Positions 1-6,908 of a stretch of 8,773 nucleotides of DNA are shown here, one piece after another. Source of the stretch: Paramuribaculum sp. (GTDB lineage Bacteria > Bacteroidota > Bacteroidia > Bacteroidales > Muribaculaceae); the NCBI GenBank assembly GCA_029051965.1, contig JAIDJZ010000412.1, positions 1-8,773 on the forward strand, read 5' to 3'. The position numbers and the translations under genes are program-made. The notes below the pieces were generated by a model. The model had not been told where the DNA came from. It did not search any database and saw only the letters and a list, made by a program, of their open reading frames with translations. Position 1 is the stretch's first letter. Each line of letters begins with the position of its first letter.

Positions 1-2465
1 GTTATGAATACTGGTGTCTCGGAGCTGAGGGGAATGTCTTTTTCGAACCGGTCGGCATCTTTATGGCGATTCTGCTTGCTACCGGACTGGCATTCTATTT
101 CGAGCTGAAAGCCGGCAAAGAGTTTGAACTCCTTAATAAAGTCAATGACGAGGAACCAGTCGAAACGATCCGCAACGGAGGGGTGCGGCAGGTTGCCAGG
201 TCGGAAATCGTCGTCGGCGATATTGTCCGGCTTAATACCGGACAGGAGGTTCCTGCCGACGGACGGCTGATCGAGTCGGTTTCTCTGACTGTCGACGAAT
301 CCACGCTGACGGGCGAGCCTCTCGCTTCGAAAAGTGCCCGCGAGGAGGATGCCGATCCTCACGCCACATTCCCCACCAGCGCCGTCATGCGCGGCTCAAA
401 GATCATGGAGGGGCACGGGGTGATGATTGTAGAGGCTGTGGGCGACGCGACAGAAGACGGGAAAGTGTTCCGCGCCTCACAGATCGACGACAGCGTGAAG
501 ACCCCGCTACGCGAGCAACTCGACCGTCTGGGCAAGCTGATCGCCTATGCGAGCTATGTCATCGGGGCTCTTATCATTGTCGGACGCACAATAATGTATC
601 TGACGTCTGTCGACTTCGATTGGATCGGATTTGTCGACTATATGCTCAAGACTGTCATGATTGCCGTGACGCTGGTCGTCGTTGCTGTTCCGGAAGGTCT
701 TCCGATGGCTGTCACTCTGAGTCTCGCCTATTCGATGAGACGCATGCTCAAGACAAACAATCTCGTAAGAAAGCTCCACGCATGCGAGACGATGGGCGCC
801 GCCACTGTCATCTGCACTGACAAGACGGGCACTCTGACACAAAACTGCATGCAGGTGGGCCACACGAATTTCTTCGGCAATCCTTCGGAGGAAATCATCG
901 AAGCCGCGATTGCCGTCAATTCGACTGCCGAGCTCGATCTGTCGGGAGAGAAACCGAAAGTGATCGGCAATCCGACCGAGGGAGCCTTGCTGCTGTGGCT
1001 CCGCGAACGAGGTGTCGACTACAGCCGTATCCGCAAGTCATTCACGACTCTGGCCGAGATCCCATTCTCGACAGAGAGAAAATATATGGCCACCGCCGTC
1101 AGAGGTTCGGACGGGAACAGTTTCCTGTTCGTCAAAGGTGCTCCGGAAATAATAATGTCGATGGCGGAAAAGTGGCCCGATGGTGTCAGCCGTCGGGATG
1201 TCAACGCGCTGCTTCTCGGCTATCAGGAACAGGCAATGCGCACCCTCGGGTTCGCCTACCGCACACTGTCGGCCGGGGAGACCCCCGATCCGGAAAGCCC
1301 TGATCTGTCGGGTCTCACTTTCATGGGAATCACAGCGATTTCCGATCCGGTCAGAGAGGATGTTCCGGCGGCCGTCAGCGAGGTTATGGATGCCGGAATA
1401 AAGATCAAGATAGTGACAGGCGACACTCCGGCCACCGCACGCGAGATCGGACGCCGCATCGGGCTATGGAACGATGAGACCGACAATGAAATGTCGATCA
1501 CGACCGGACCTGAGTTTGAGGCTATGAGCGATGAGGAGATCAGCAACCGGCTCGGTGAGATCAAGATCATTGCCCGTGCGCGCCCGATGGACAAGAAGCG
1601 GCTTGTCGAACTTCTGCAGAAGAATGGAGAGGTCGTGGCCGTGACGGGCGACGGGACCAACGACGCGCCAGCCCTGAAAGCGGCCCACGTCGGTCTGTCG
1701 ATGGGCGACGGGACAGCCGTGGCCAAGGAAGCGTCGGACATCACTATCATCGACAACTCATTTGCCTCGATCGTGCGCGCCGTCATATGGGGACGTTCGC
1801 TATACCGCAACATCCAGCGGTTCATCATGTTCCAGCTGACGGTCAATGTCGCGGCATGTCTCATTGTCCTTGTCGGCTCATTCATGGGGCTGCAGTCGCC
1901 ACTGACTGTGACCCAGATGCTGTGGGTCAACCTCATCATGGACTCGTTTGCAGCCGTCGCGCTGGCATCGCTCCCGCCGTCGGAAGAGGTGATGAGAGAC
2001 AAGCCGCGCGACCGTCGCGACTCAATCATAACCCGCGGGATGAAACGATTCATCATCGGTGGCGGCTCGGTGTTTTTCCTCATCATGTTCGGAATGCTGC
2101 TCTGTTTCGACCACAGCGACATCACAACGATCACCGAGATCTTCAGCCAGCCGTGGCTTCCGGCCACAACAATGAACCCGACCGAGGTCTCGCTCTTCTT
2201 CACGACGTTTGTGTTCCTTCAGTTCTGGAACATGTTCAATGCGCGTGTGGCCGGCTCGTCGCACAATCTTTTCACTTCTACCTACGGAAAAGGATTCTGG
2301 CTGATCATGGTCATGATCTTTGCCGGACAGATTCTCATTGTCGAAATCGGAGGACAATTCTTCAATGTCGTTCCGCTATCGCTCACCGACTGGCTCATCA
2401 TAATCGCCGGGACAGCTCCGGTCGCACTGGCGGGAGTGCCCCGCCGCATCAGATGCAGACGCTAA
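1..2465 (+). CDS. Calcium-translocating P-type ATPase, PMCA type (5' partial)
   Basis: Inner-membrane pump that uses ATP to expel Ca2+ through a phospho-aspartate intermediate. The reading frame is open from base 3 and continues past the left edge, so the Met codon at 63 is internal. The N-terminal cytosolic tail and M1 are missing. Visible in order: M2 region (about 40-115), actuator loop TGEP (309-320), M3 (about 537-602), M4 with PEGLP (690-704), phosphorylation motif DKTGTLT with the Asp codon at 819-821, nucleotide-binding KGAPE (1134-1148), hinge TGDGTNDAP (1644-1670), M5 with Asn at 1845, M6 WVNLIMD with Asn 1929 and Asp 1941, then hydrophobic M7-M10 to the stop. M5 reads NVAA, so the SERCA site I glutamate is Ala, as in PMCA pumps with a single Ca2+ site. 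The C-terminus ends soon after M10, with no calmodulin-type tail. TGEP replaces the commoner TGES. Ca2+ specificity is inferred from M4-M6; assignment to the P2 class is firm. Confidence 0.95.
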   Translation, partial: YEYWCLGAEGNVFFEPVGIFMAILLATGLAFYFELKAGKEFELLNKVNDEEPVETIRNGGVRQVARSEIVVGDIVRLNTGQEVPADGRLIESVSLTVDESTLTGEPLASKSAREEDADPHATFPTSAVMRGSKIMEGHGVMIVEAVGDATEDGKVFRASQIDDSVKTPLREQLDRLGKLIAYASYVIGALIIVGRTIMYLTSVDFDWIGFVDYMLKTVMIAVTLVVVAVPEGLPMAVTLSLAYSMRRMLKTNNLVRKLHACETMGAATVICTDKTGTLTQNCMQVGHTNFFGNPSEEIIEAAIAVNSTAELDLSGEKPKVIGNPTEGALLLWLRERGVDYSRIRKSFTTLAEIPFSTERKYMATAVRGSDGNSFLFVKGAPEIIMSMAEKWPDGVSRRDVNALLLGYQEQAMRTLGFAYRTLSAGETPDPESPDLSGLTFMGITAISDPVREDVPAAVSEVMDAGIKIKIVTGDTPATAREIGRRIGLWNDETDNEMSITTGPEFEAMSDEEISNRLGEIKIIARARPMDKKRLVELLQKNGEVVAVTGDGTNDAPALKAAHVGLSMGDGTAVAKEASDITIIDNSFASIVRAVIWGRSLYRNIQRFIMFQLTVNVAACLIVLVGSFMGLQSPLTVTQMLWVNLIMDSFAAVALASLPPSEEVMRDKPRDRRDSIITRGMKRFIIGGGSVFFLIMFGMLLCFDHSDITTITEIFSQPWLPATTMNPTEVSLFFTTFVFLQFWNMFNARVAGSSHNLFTSTYGKGFWLIMVMIFAGQILIVEIGGQFFNVVPLSLTDWLIIIAGTAPVALAGVPRRIRCRR

Positions 2466-2492
2466 CCCTAACCCACTACCATACGAAACACA

Positions 2493-3755
2493 ATGCTCAG
2501 ACCTATTTTCAACCTAATCACAATCCTGTTACTCTCTATGACAGCAACAAGCCACGCTTCAGACTTTGTCACCGTCAGCAACGGCGAATTCATGCTTGAC
2601 GGCCACCCCTACCGATATGCCGGCACAAATTTCTGGTATGGACCGATCCTCGGGTCGCCCGGCAAGGGTGGCGACCGCGAACGCCTCAAGACAGAACTTG
2701 ATTCGCTCAAAGCTCTCGGGATCGACAACCTGCGCATTCTTGCAGGCGGCGAAGGGAGCTACAGCAGGCCGTGTCAGATCGAGCCTTCCCTGCAGACATC
2801 GCCCGGAGTCTATGATCCCGACCTCCTCGAAGGGCTCGATTATCTTCTTGCCGAACTCGAACGTCGCTCGATGCGTGCAGTCATCTATCTGACCAACTCA
2901 TGGGAATGGAGCGGCGGATTCGGGACCTATCTCGAGTGGGCCGGCCACGGCAAGGCTCCCCTCCCCTCGATCGACGGCTATAAGACCTACGTCGGATATG
3001 TCAGTGAGTTCATGCGCGACGGAAAGGCCAAGCAGATGTTTGCCGATCATGTACGGTTCATGGTCGGGCGAACCAATTCACTCACAGGCAGACCTTACAG
3101 CGAGTCACCGGCAATAATGTCGTGGCAGATCTGCAACGAACCGCGCTGTTTCGACAAAGACAACAAGGAACTGTTTTTCGAATGGCTCACCTCGACGGGC
3201 CGACTGATCAAGTCGATCGACCCGAACCATCTTGTCTCGACAGGCAGCGAGGGGACGTTCGGATGTGAGGTGGACATTGATCTATGGGCACGAATCCACA
3301 ACGATGACGCTATCGACTATGCCAACATCCACATATGGCCATATAACTGGCGATGGGTGAGCGCAGAGAATCTCACGGACGGTCTTGAGAATGCCTTTGA
3401 ACAGACGGCCGAATATGTCGCGGCTCACAAAAAACTTACCGACAAGCCCCTTGTGCTGGAGGAATTCGGCTATCCGCGCGATTCCATGACACTGGCACCG
3501 GGTTCACCGGTCACCGCCCGCGACGCCTACTACCGTTTCGTGGCCTCGCTTCTGACGGAGGGGAAAGGTCTCAACGGGATCAACTTCTGGGCCTGGGGCG
3601 GTTATGCGACTCCAAAGAATGACACATGGCAGGCGGGCGACGAATTCACCGGAGATCCGGCGCAGGAACCCCAGGGACTCTATTCGGTGTTCGCAGCCGA
3701 CTCAACGACTGTCGAGATCATCCGCAAAACGACAGCCGCTCTGAAGAGCAACTGA
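2493..3755 (+). CDS. Exported beta-mannanase, glycoside hydrolase family 5 (subfamily 7-like)
   Basis: Predicted endo-1,4-beta-mannosidase that cleaves mannan or glucomannan by the retaining GH5 mechanism. The 420-aa protein starts with a signal peptide (residues 1-22, positive start, hydrophobic core, SHA cleavage site). There is no lipobox cysteine, so it should be periplasmic or released rather than a surface lipoprotein. A single TIM-barrel domain fills the rest. Visible GH5 landmarks: Arg81 in DNLRIL, the acid/base Glu216 in WQICNEPR after Asn215, His280 in HIWPYNW, the nucleophile Glu324 in LEEFGYPRD, and Trp-rich GINFWAWGG near residue 367. NSWEWSGGF and HIWPYNW resemble GH5_7 mannanases more than cellulases. 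There is no carbohydrate-binding module and no T9SS C-terminal domain. It begins 27 bp after the ATPase with no promoter element I can see, so it is probably co-transcribed. No SusC/SusD or other PUL gene is in view. GH5 is certain; mannan as substrate is likely. Confidence 0.9.
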   Translation: MLRPIFNLITILLLSMTATSHASDFVTVSNGEFMLDGHPYRYAGTNFWYGPILGSPGKGGDRERLKTELDSLKALGIDNLRILAGGEGSYSRPCQIEPSLQTSPGVYDPDLLEGLDYLLAELERRSMRAVIYLTNSWEWSGGFGTYLEWAGHGKAPLPSIDGYKTYVGYVSEFMRDGKAKQMFADHVRFMVGRTNSLTGRPYSESPAIMSWQICNEPRCFDKDNKELFFEWLTSTGRLIKSIDPNHLVSTGSEGTFGCEVDIDLWARIHNDDAIDYANIHIWPYNWRWVSAENLTDGLENAFEQTAEYVAAHKKLTDKPLVLEEFGYPRDSMTLAPGSPVTARDAYYRFVASLLTEGKGLNGINFWAWGGYATPKNDTWQAGDEFTGDPAQEPQGLYSVFAADSTTVEIIRKTTAALKSN

Positions 3756-3766
3756 GGTTGCCGATA

Positions 3767-5431
3767 TTACTGATAGAGGTAGCGTTTGATGGAGCGTTTG
3801 GGCGTCTTCTCAAACTCGCTTGCGCGAAGCTGGATCTCATCGACACGTTCATAGGGAGCTGTCAGTCTGTTAAGCTGCTGGCGTACCTTTTCCATGACCT
3901 GAGGCATCATTTCGGCAGTCAGACGCGACTGGTCCATTGCCTCGAAGTCGGGATAGACCAACGCCACGAGTTTATTTCCGCGCTGAACGATAAGGCTCTC
4001 GGAAACGTAGGGAAGATTGTTGAGCTTGGCTTCGATCTCTTCGGGATAGATGTTCTGTCCGCTTGCGGAGAGGAGCATTGTCTTATAGCGACCCTTGATA
4101 AAGATCGTTCCGGCATGTGAGATAGTTCCCATGTCGCCGGTGTGAAGCCAGCCGTCTTTGTCGATGACGTCGGCGGTCGCCTGCGGATTCTTGTAGTAGC
4201 CCTTCATGACGTTCTCTCCCTTGACGCAGATCTCGCCGGGGATGTAGGCTTCGTTGTCGGAGGTGACTTTCGAATACATCATTCCGGGCAGAGTGCGTCC
4301 GGACGAACCGGGGATAAAGGCGCGCCAGGGGGTGAAACTGATGAGCGGGCCGCATTCGGTCATTCCGTAGCCGACCGAGATCGGGAACTTTATTCTGACG
4401 AGGAACTCCTCGACTTCCTTGTTGAGCGCCGCGCCGCCGACAATGATCTGCTCGAATTCTCCACCGAAGGCCTCGCTGAGTTTCCTGCGTATCTTCGAGT
4501 AGATGATGTTGCGCAGGCCGGGGACAGCCATCATGCGCTTCACCGAGGGTTTGGATATGATAGGAAGGAGCTGTTTCTTATAGATCTTCTCAAGTACAAG
4601 CGGGACTGACAGAATCAAAGTCGGGCGCACTTCCTGCATTGCCTTTATGAGGAGTTTCGGAGTCGGCATTTTGCCGAAGACGGTCACATGAGAACCGGCG
4701 GCCAATGGCGCGAGCATGTCGAAGGCGCATCCGTAGGCGTGGGCCAGAGGCAGGAAGCCAAGCGATCTGGATCCCGGATAATGGAGTTTGGAACGAAGAC
4801 CGTAGACGACGTTTCCACAGAGATTATTGTAGGTCAGCATCACGCCTTTGGAGAATCCTGTCGTTCCGGATGTGTAGTTGATCTCGGCTACGGCATCCTT
4901 GGGGAAATGGCCGTAGACGACATCCTCTTTCGAGAAGCCGTGGGGATAGCGTCGGTTGAATGCCTTGTGGAGGCCGGCCATGATTTTTTCGGGTTTGTCT
5001 TTTCCGGTCATGTGGTGGCCGAGCAGCTGCTGGTTTTCAAGCGACATGGCAATGCGTATGGCCGGAAGCCGGTCGAAGTCGAGATGCTCCCACTGGCTGT
5101 CGCCGACAAGGAGCAAAACGGAATCACTGTGGTTAATGATGTGTTGCGCATCGGTCGGGTTAAACTCAGGCAGAATCGGGACAATTACAGCCCCATAGGT
5201 TATTACAGACATGAAGCTGACCACCCACGACGCAGAGTTTTTCCCGAGCAGAGCAACCTTGTCGCCGGGTTTAACGCCACACATTTCGAAGAAAATGTGG
5301 GTTCTGGCGATTCGCCTTGCCAGATCGGCATAGGTCAGATTCTCACCAGTCACGTAGTCTGTCAGGGCGGGTCTGTCCCAGTTCTCGCGGAAGCAGCCTG
5401 CAAATATTTGAATTAGGTCTTCGGTCAGCAT
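3767..5431 (-). CDS. AMP-forming long-chain fatty acyl-CoA ligase-like protein
   Basis: ANL-superfamily adenylating enzyme of 554 aa, expected to activate a fatty acid to acyl-AMP and transfer it to CoA (or possibly an acyl carrier protein). Core motifs are in order: P-loop YTSGTTGFSKG (186-196), FLPLAHAYG (about 226-234), A5 YGMTE (355-359), A7 HTGD (430-433), hinge region GRYK (447-450), and GQNIYPEEIE (458-467). The C-terminal A10 segment reads EKTPKRSIKR (541-550). Aligned with the usual K-T-x-x-G-K-I, the catalytic lysine position falls on Ser547, with Lys545 and Lys549 close by. There is no signal peptide or transmembrane segment, so it is cytosolic or peripheral. The ATG at 5429-5431 is the only sensible start, because an in-frame TAG lies just upstream at 5441-5443. 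The gene is convergent with the mannanase and divergent from mtaB, so it is likely monocistronic from a promoter near 5512. Acyl chain length and acceptor cannot be read from sequence. Confidence 0.9.
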   Translation of the reverse strand: MLTEDLIQIFAGCFRENWDRPALTDYVTGENLTYADLARRIARTHIFFEMCGVKPGDKVALLGKNSASWVVSFMSVITYGAVIVPILPEFNPTDAQHIINHSDSVLLLVGDSQWEHLDFDRLPAIRIAMSLENQQLLGHHMTGKDKPEKIMAGLHKAFNRRYPHGFSKEDVVYGHFPKDAVAEINYTSGTTGFSKGVMLTYNNLCGNVVYGLRSKLHYPGSRSLGFLPLAHAYGCAFDMLAPLAAGSHVTVFGKMPTPKLLIKAMQEVRPTLILSVPLVLEKIYKKQLLPIISKPSVKRMMAVPGLRNIIYSKIRRKLSEAFGGEFEQIIVGGAALNKEVEEFLVRIKFPISVGYGMTECGPLISFTPWRAFIPGSSGRTLPGMMYSKVTSDNEAYIPGEICVKGENVMKGYYKNPQATADVIDKDGWLHTGDMGTISHAGTIFIKGRYKTMLLSASGQNIYPEEIEAKLNNLPYVSESLIVQRGNKLVALVYPDFEAMDQSRLTAEMMPQVMEKVRQQLNRLTAPYERVDEIQLRASEFEKTPKRSIKRYLYQ

Positions 5432-5440
5432 AAATCAATT

Positions 5441-5467
5441 CTAAGAGAATATCAGTAGAACGCTCAT
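5441..5467 (-). other. Candidate 8-codon upstream ORF in the ligase leader
   Basis: On the minus strand an ATG at 5465-5467 opens a short frame reading MSVLLIFS and stopping at TAG (5441-5443), nine bases before the ligase ATG. It is in the same frame as the ligase. Its start codon lies in the 3' arm of the leader inverted repeat. It would be transcribed if the predicted start near 5505 is right. No ribosome-binding site is visible, and eight codons can occur by chance, so translation is only a possibility. Confidence 0.2.
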
Positions 5468-5495
5468 GGACGAAAGTTGGTTCGGAACGTGAGCG
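5461..5495 (-). promoter_or_regulatory. Inverted-repeat element in the 5' leader of the ligase gene
   Basis: CGCTCA (5461-5466) and TGAGCG (5490-5495) are perfect 6-bp inverted arms separated by 23 bases. Inside lies a second perfect short palindrome, GTTC-G-GAAC (5480-5488). The element sits between the predicted ligase transcription start (about 5505) and its ATG (5431). It could be an RNA stem-loop in the leader or a repressor operator downstream of the promoter. The arms are seen directly; the function is inference. Confidence 0.35.
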
Positions 5496-5511
5496 ACGGG
5501 TTTATAGAGCG

Positions 5512-5519
5512 CAAATATA
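5512..5519 (-). promoter_or_regulatory. Predicted -7 box of the ligase promoter
   Basis: The minus strand reads TATATTTG, an exact match to the Bacteroidota -7 consensus TAnnTTTG. This would place transcription start near 5505 and give a leader of roughly 75 nt. A clean -33 TTTG at the usual distance is not visible, so strength and exact use are uncertain. Confidence 0.5.
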
Positions 5520-5530
5520 GTGATTATTTT

Positions 5531-5542
5531 AGGAACATTCCT
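5531..5542. promoter_or_regulatory. Palindrome between the divergent -7 boxes (possible operator)
   Basis: AGGAA-CA-TTCCT has perfect 5-bp inverted arms around a 2-base centre. It directly abuts the mtaB-side -7 box, inside the spacer region of that promoter, and lies upstream of the ligase -7 box. A protein bound here could affect either promoter. Five-bp arms are short enough to be chance, so this is a candidate only. Confidence 0.25.
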
Positions 5543-5550
5543 TAACTTTG
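5543..5550 (+). promoter_or_regulatory. Predicted -7 box of the mtaB operon promoter
   Basis: TAACTTTG matches the Bacteroidota -7 consensus TAnnTTTG exactly and is followed by GCA, a common context in this phylum. Transcription would start near 5557, leaving a leader of only about 17 nt before the mtaB ATG. The expected -33 TTTG is not clear at the usual spacing. A weaker copy, TAACTTTT, follows at 5553-5560. Confidence 0.6.
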
Positions 5551-5573
5551 CATAACTTTTCAGAGAACAGTTC

Positions 5574-6908
5574 ATGACAGATCCACAGATATTCCAAAGC
5601 TATAAAGCCTTATACCACACATTCGGGTGTAAGCTGAACTTCGCAGAGACGGCCACCCTTGCCAGCCGTCTGGCCGAATGCGGCATCGAGCGGGCAAAAC
5701 CGGGAGAGGAACCGGACATTATCGTCATCAACTCCTGTTCGGTCACGGAGCTTGCGGACAAGAAGTGCCGTCAGACGATCCGATCGCTTGCGCGGCGCCA
5801 TCCGAAGGCCGGGATTGCGGTGACGGGGTGCTACGCGCAGCTCAAGCCGCAGGAGGTCAAGGAGCTTCCGGGAGTTGTTGTCGTTGCGGGTGCGGACCAG
5901 AAAGACCGAGTTCCGCAGCTTATCACCCAATGGCTCGAGCGTGGCGAGGAGAAGACCGAAGTCACAGCAATGAAAGATATCAGCCGGTTCATTCCTTCCT
6001 GCTCGCGAGGCGACCGCACGAGATATTTTCTGAAGGTTCAGGACGGATGCAACTATTTCTGCTCCTACTGCACGATCCCGATGGCCCGCGGACGCAGCCG
6101 CAGCGGCGAGATCGGCGAAATCGTAGAACAGGCCCGACAGGTTGCCGCGGCCGGCGGGAAAGAGATTGTCATCACGGGAGTGAACACCGGCGATTTCGGT
6201 TATGGCCGCAAGGACACTTTTTTCGATCTTATCCGTCGTCTTGACGAGGTCGAGGGGATCGAACGCTACAGGATCTCTTCGATCGAGCCGAATCTGCTGA
6301 CTGACGAGATGATCCGCTGGGTAGCCGGGAGCCGCGCGTTTATGCCTCACTTCCACATTCCGCTCCAGTCGGGCGACGATGAGGTGCTGAAGCTTATGCG
6401 CCGCCGATATGACACCGCGCTGTTCCGCCACCGCATCGAGACAATCCGCACTGAGATCCCTGACGCATTCATCGGGGTCGACCTTATTGTCGGAGCGCGC
6501 GGGGAAACGGAGGAACGTTTTGAATCGTCGCGCTCGTTTGTCGAGTCGCTCGCGATCTCGCGTCTACATGTGTTTCCCTATTCGGAGCGTCCCGGAACGA
6601 GGGCCATCGAAGATATCGAATATGTGGTCAGCCAGGAGGAGAAACACCGGCGTTCAAGAACAATGATCGAGATCTCGGACCGTAAACTGATGGATTTCAC
6701 AATGCGCTTCGCTGGGACAGTGCGTCCGGTGCTGGTCGAGCACACGACCCACAGCGACGGAACAATGGCGGGCTTCACCGACAACTACCTGAAGGTCCGG
6801 ATCGACGCGTCGCCGGAACAGGCCAACACGGTCGTTGCCGCCCGGCTGAGCCCAGCGCCAAAGGATTCGGAATTTCCGGAAGAACTTATCGCCACACAAC
6901 TATCATGA
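5574..6908 (+). CDS. mtaB: tRNA (t6A37)-C2 methylthiotransferase MtaB
   Basis: Radical SAM enzyme that adds a methylthio group to t6A at position 37 of ANN-decoding tRNAs, giving ms2t6A. At 444 aa it is full length for the family. The N-terminal UPF0004 domain (about 13-125) carries the three ligands of the auxiliary 4Fe-4S cluster: Cys19 in FGCKLN, Cys55 in NSCSVT and Cys86 in TGCYAQ. The radical SAM domain (about 145-375) has the CX3CX2C triad Cys159, Cys163 and Cys166 in DGCNYFCSYC, followed by TGVNTGDFG (201-209), which is typical of MtaB rather than MiaB or RimO. A C-terminal TRAM-like segment (about 378-436) should bind tRNA. The ATG at 5574 fits the nearby promoter. It heads an operon: its TGA overlaps the glycosyltransferase ATG in ATGA. 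The enzyme is cytosolic. All six cluster cysteines are present, so it should be active. Confidence 0.95.
   Translation: MTDPQIFQSYKALYHTFGCKLNFAETATLASRLAECGIERAKPGEEPDIIVINSCSVTELADKKCRQTIRSLARRHPKAGIAVTGCYAQLKPQEVKELPGVVVVAGADQKDRVPQLITQWLERGEEKTEVTAMKDISRFIPSCSRGDRTRYFLKVQDGCNYFCSYCTIPMARGRSRSGEIGEIVEQARQVAAAGGKEIVITGVNTGDFGYGRKDTFFDLIRRLDEVEGIERYRISSIEPNLLTDEMIRWVAGSRAFMPHFHIPLQSGDDEVLKLMRRRYDTALFRHRIETIRTEIPDAFIGVDLIVGARGETEERFESSRSFVESLAISRLHVFPYSERPGTRAIEDIEYVVSQEEKHRRSRTMIEISDRKLMDFTMRFAGTVRPVLVEHTTHSDGTMAGFTDNYLKVRIDASPEQANTVVAARLSPAPKDSEFPEELIATQLS

Noticed and set aside
63..65. ATG at 63 as the true start of the Ca2+ ATPase
   Set aside because: The frame is open back to base 3, and the upstream residues (for example EPVGIFMA) continue a membrane segment typical of the family, so the gene starts outside the window.
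1256..2203. 315-aa minus-strand open frame opposite the ATPase
   Set aside because: It lies entirely antisense to strongly conserved P-type ATPase motifs, its translation is Ser/Arg/Met-rich low-information sequence, and it resembles no family.
2463..2474. TAACCCTAACCC, telomere-like double unit after the ATPase
   Set aside because: Only two units, overlapping the stop codon; chance in a bacterial spacer.
1787..2599. 270-aa plus-strand frame overlapping the ATPase end and the GH5 start
   Set aside because: It is an out-of-frame shadow of two well supported genes, rich in His/Arg/Pro with no domain.
3738..3749. GCTC-TGAA-GAGC hairpin as a terminator of the GH5 gene
   Set aside because: The stem is only 4-5 bp, lies inside the coding sequence and is not followed by a T-run.
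4688..5416. 242-aa plus-strand frame opposite the acyl-CoA ligase
   Set aside because: It mirrors codon bias of the real gene on the other strand; no promoter, no family resemblance.
5610..6431. 273-aa minus-strand frame opposite mtaB
   Set aside because: Antisense shadow across all six conserved cluster cysteine codons of MtaB; composition is not protein-like.
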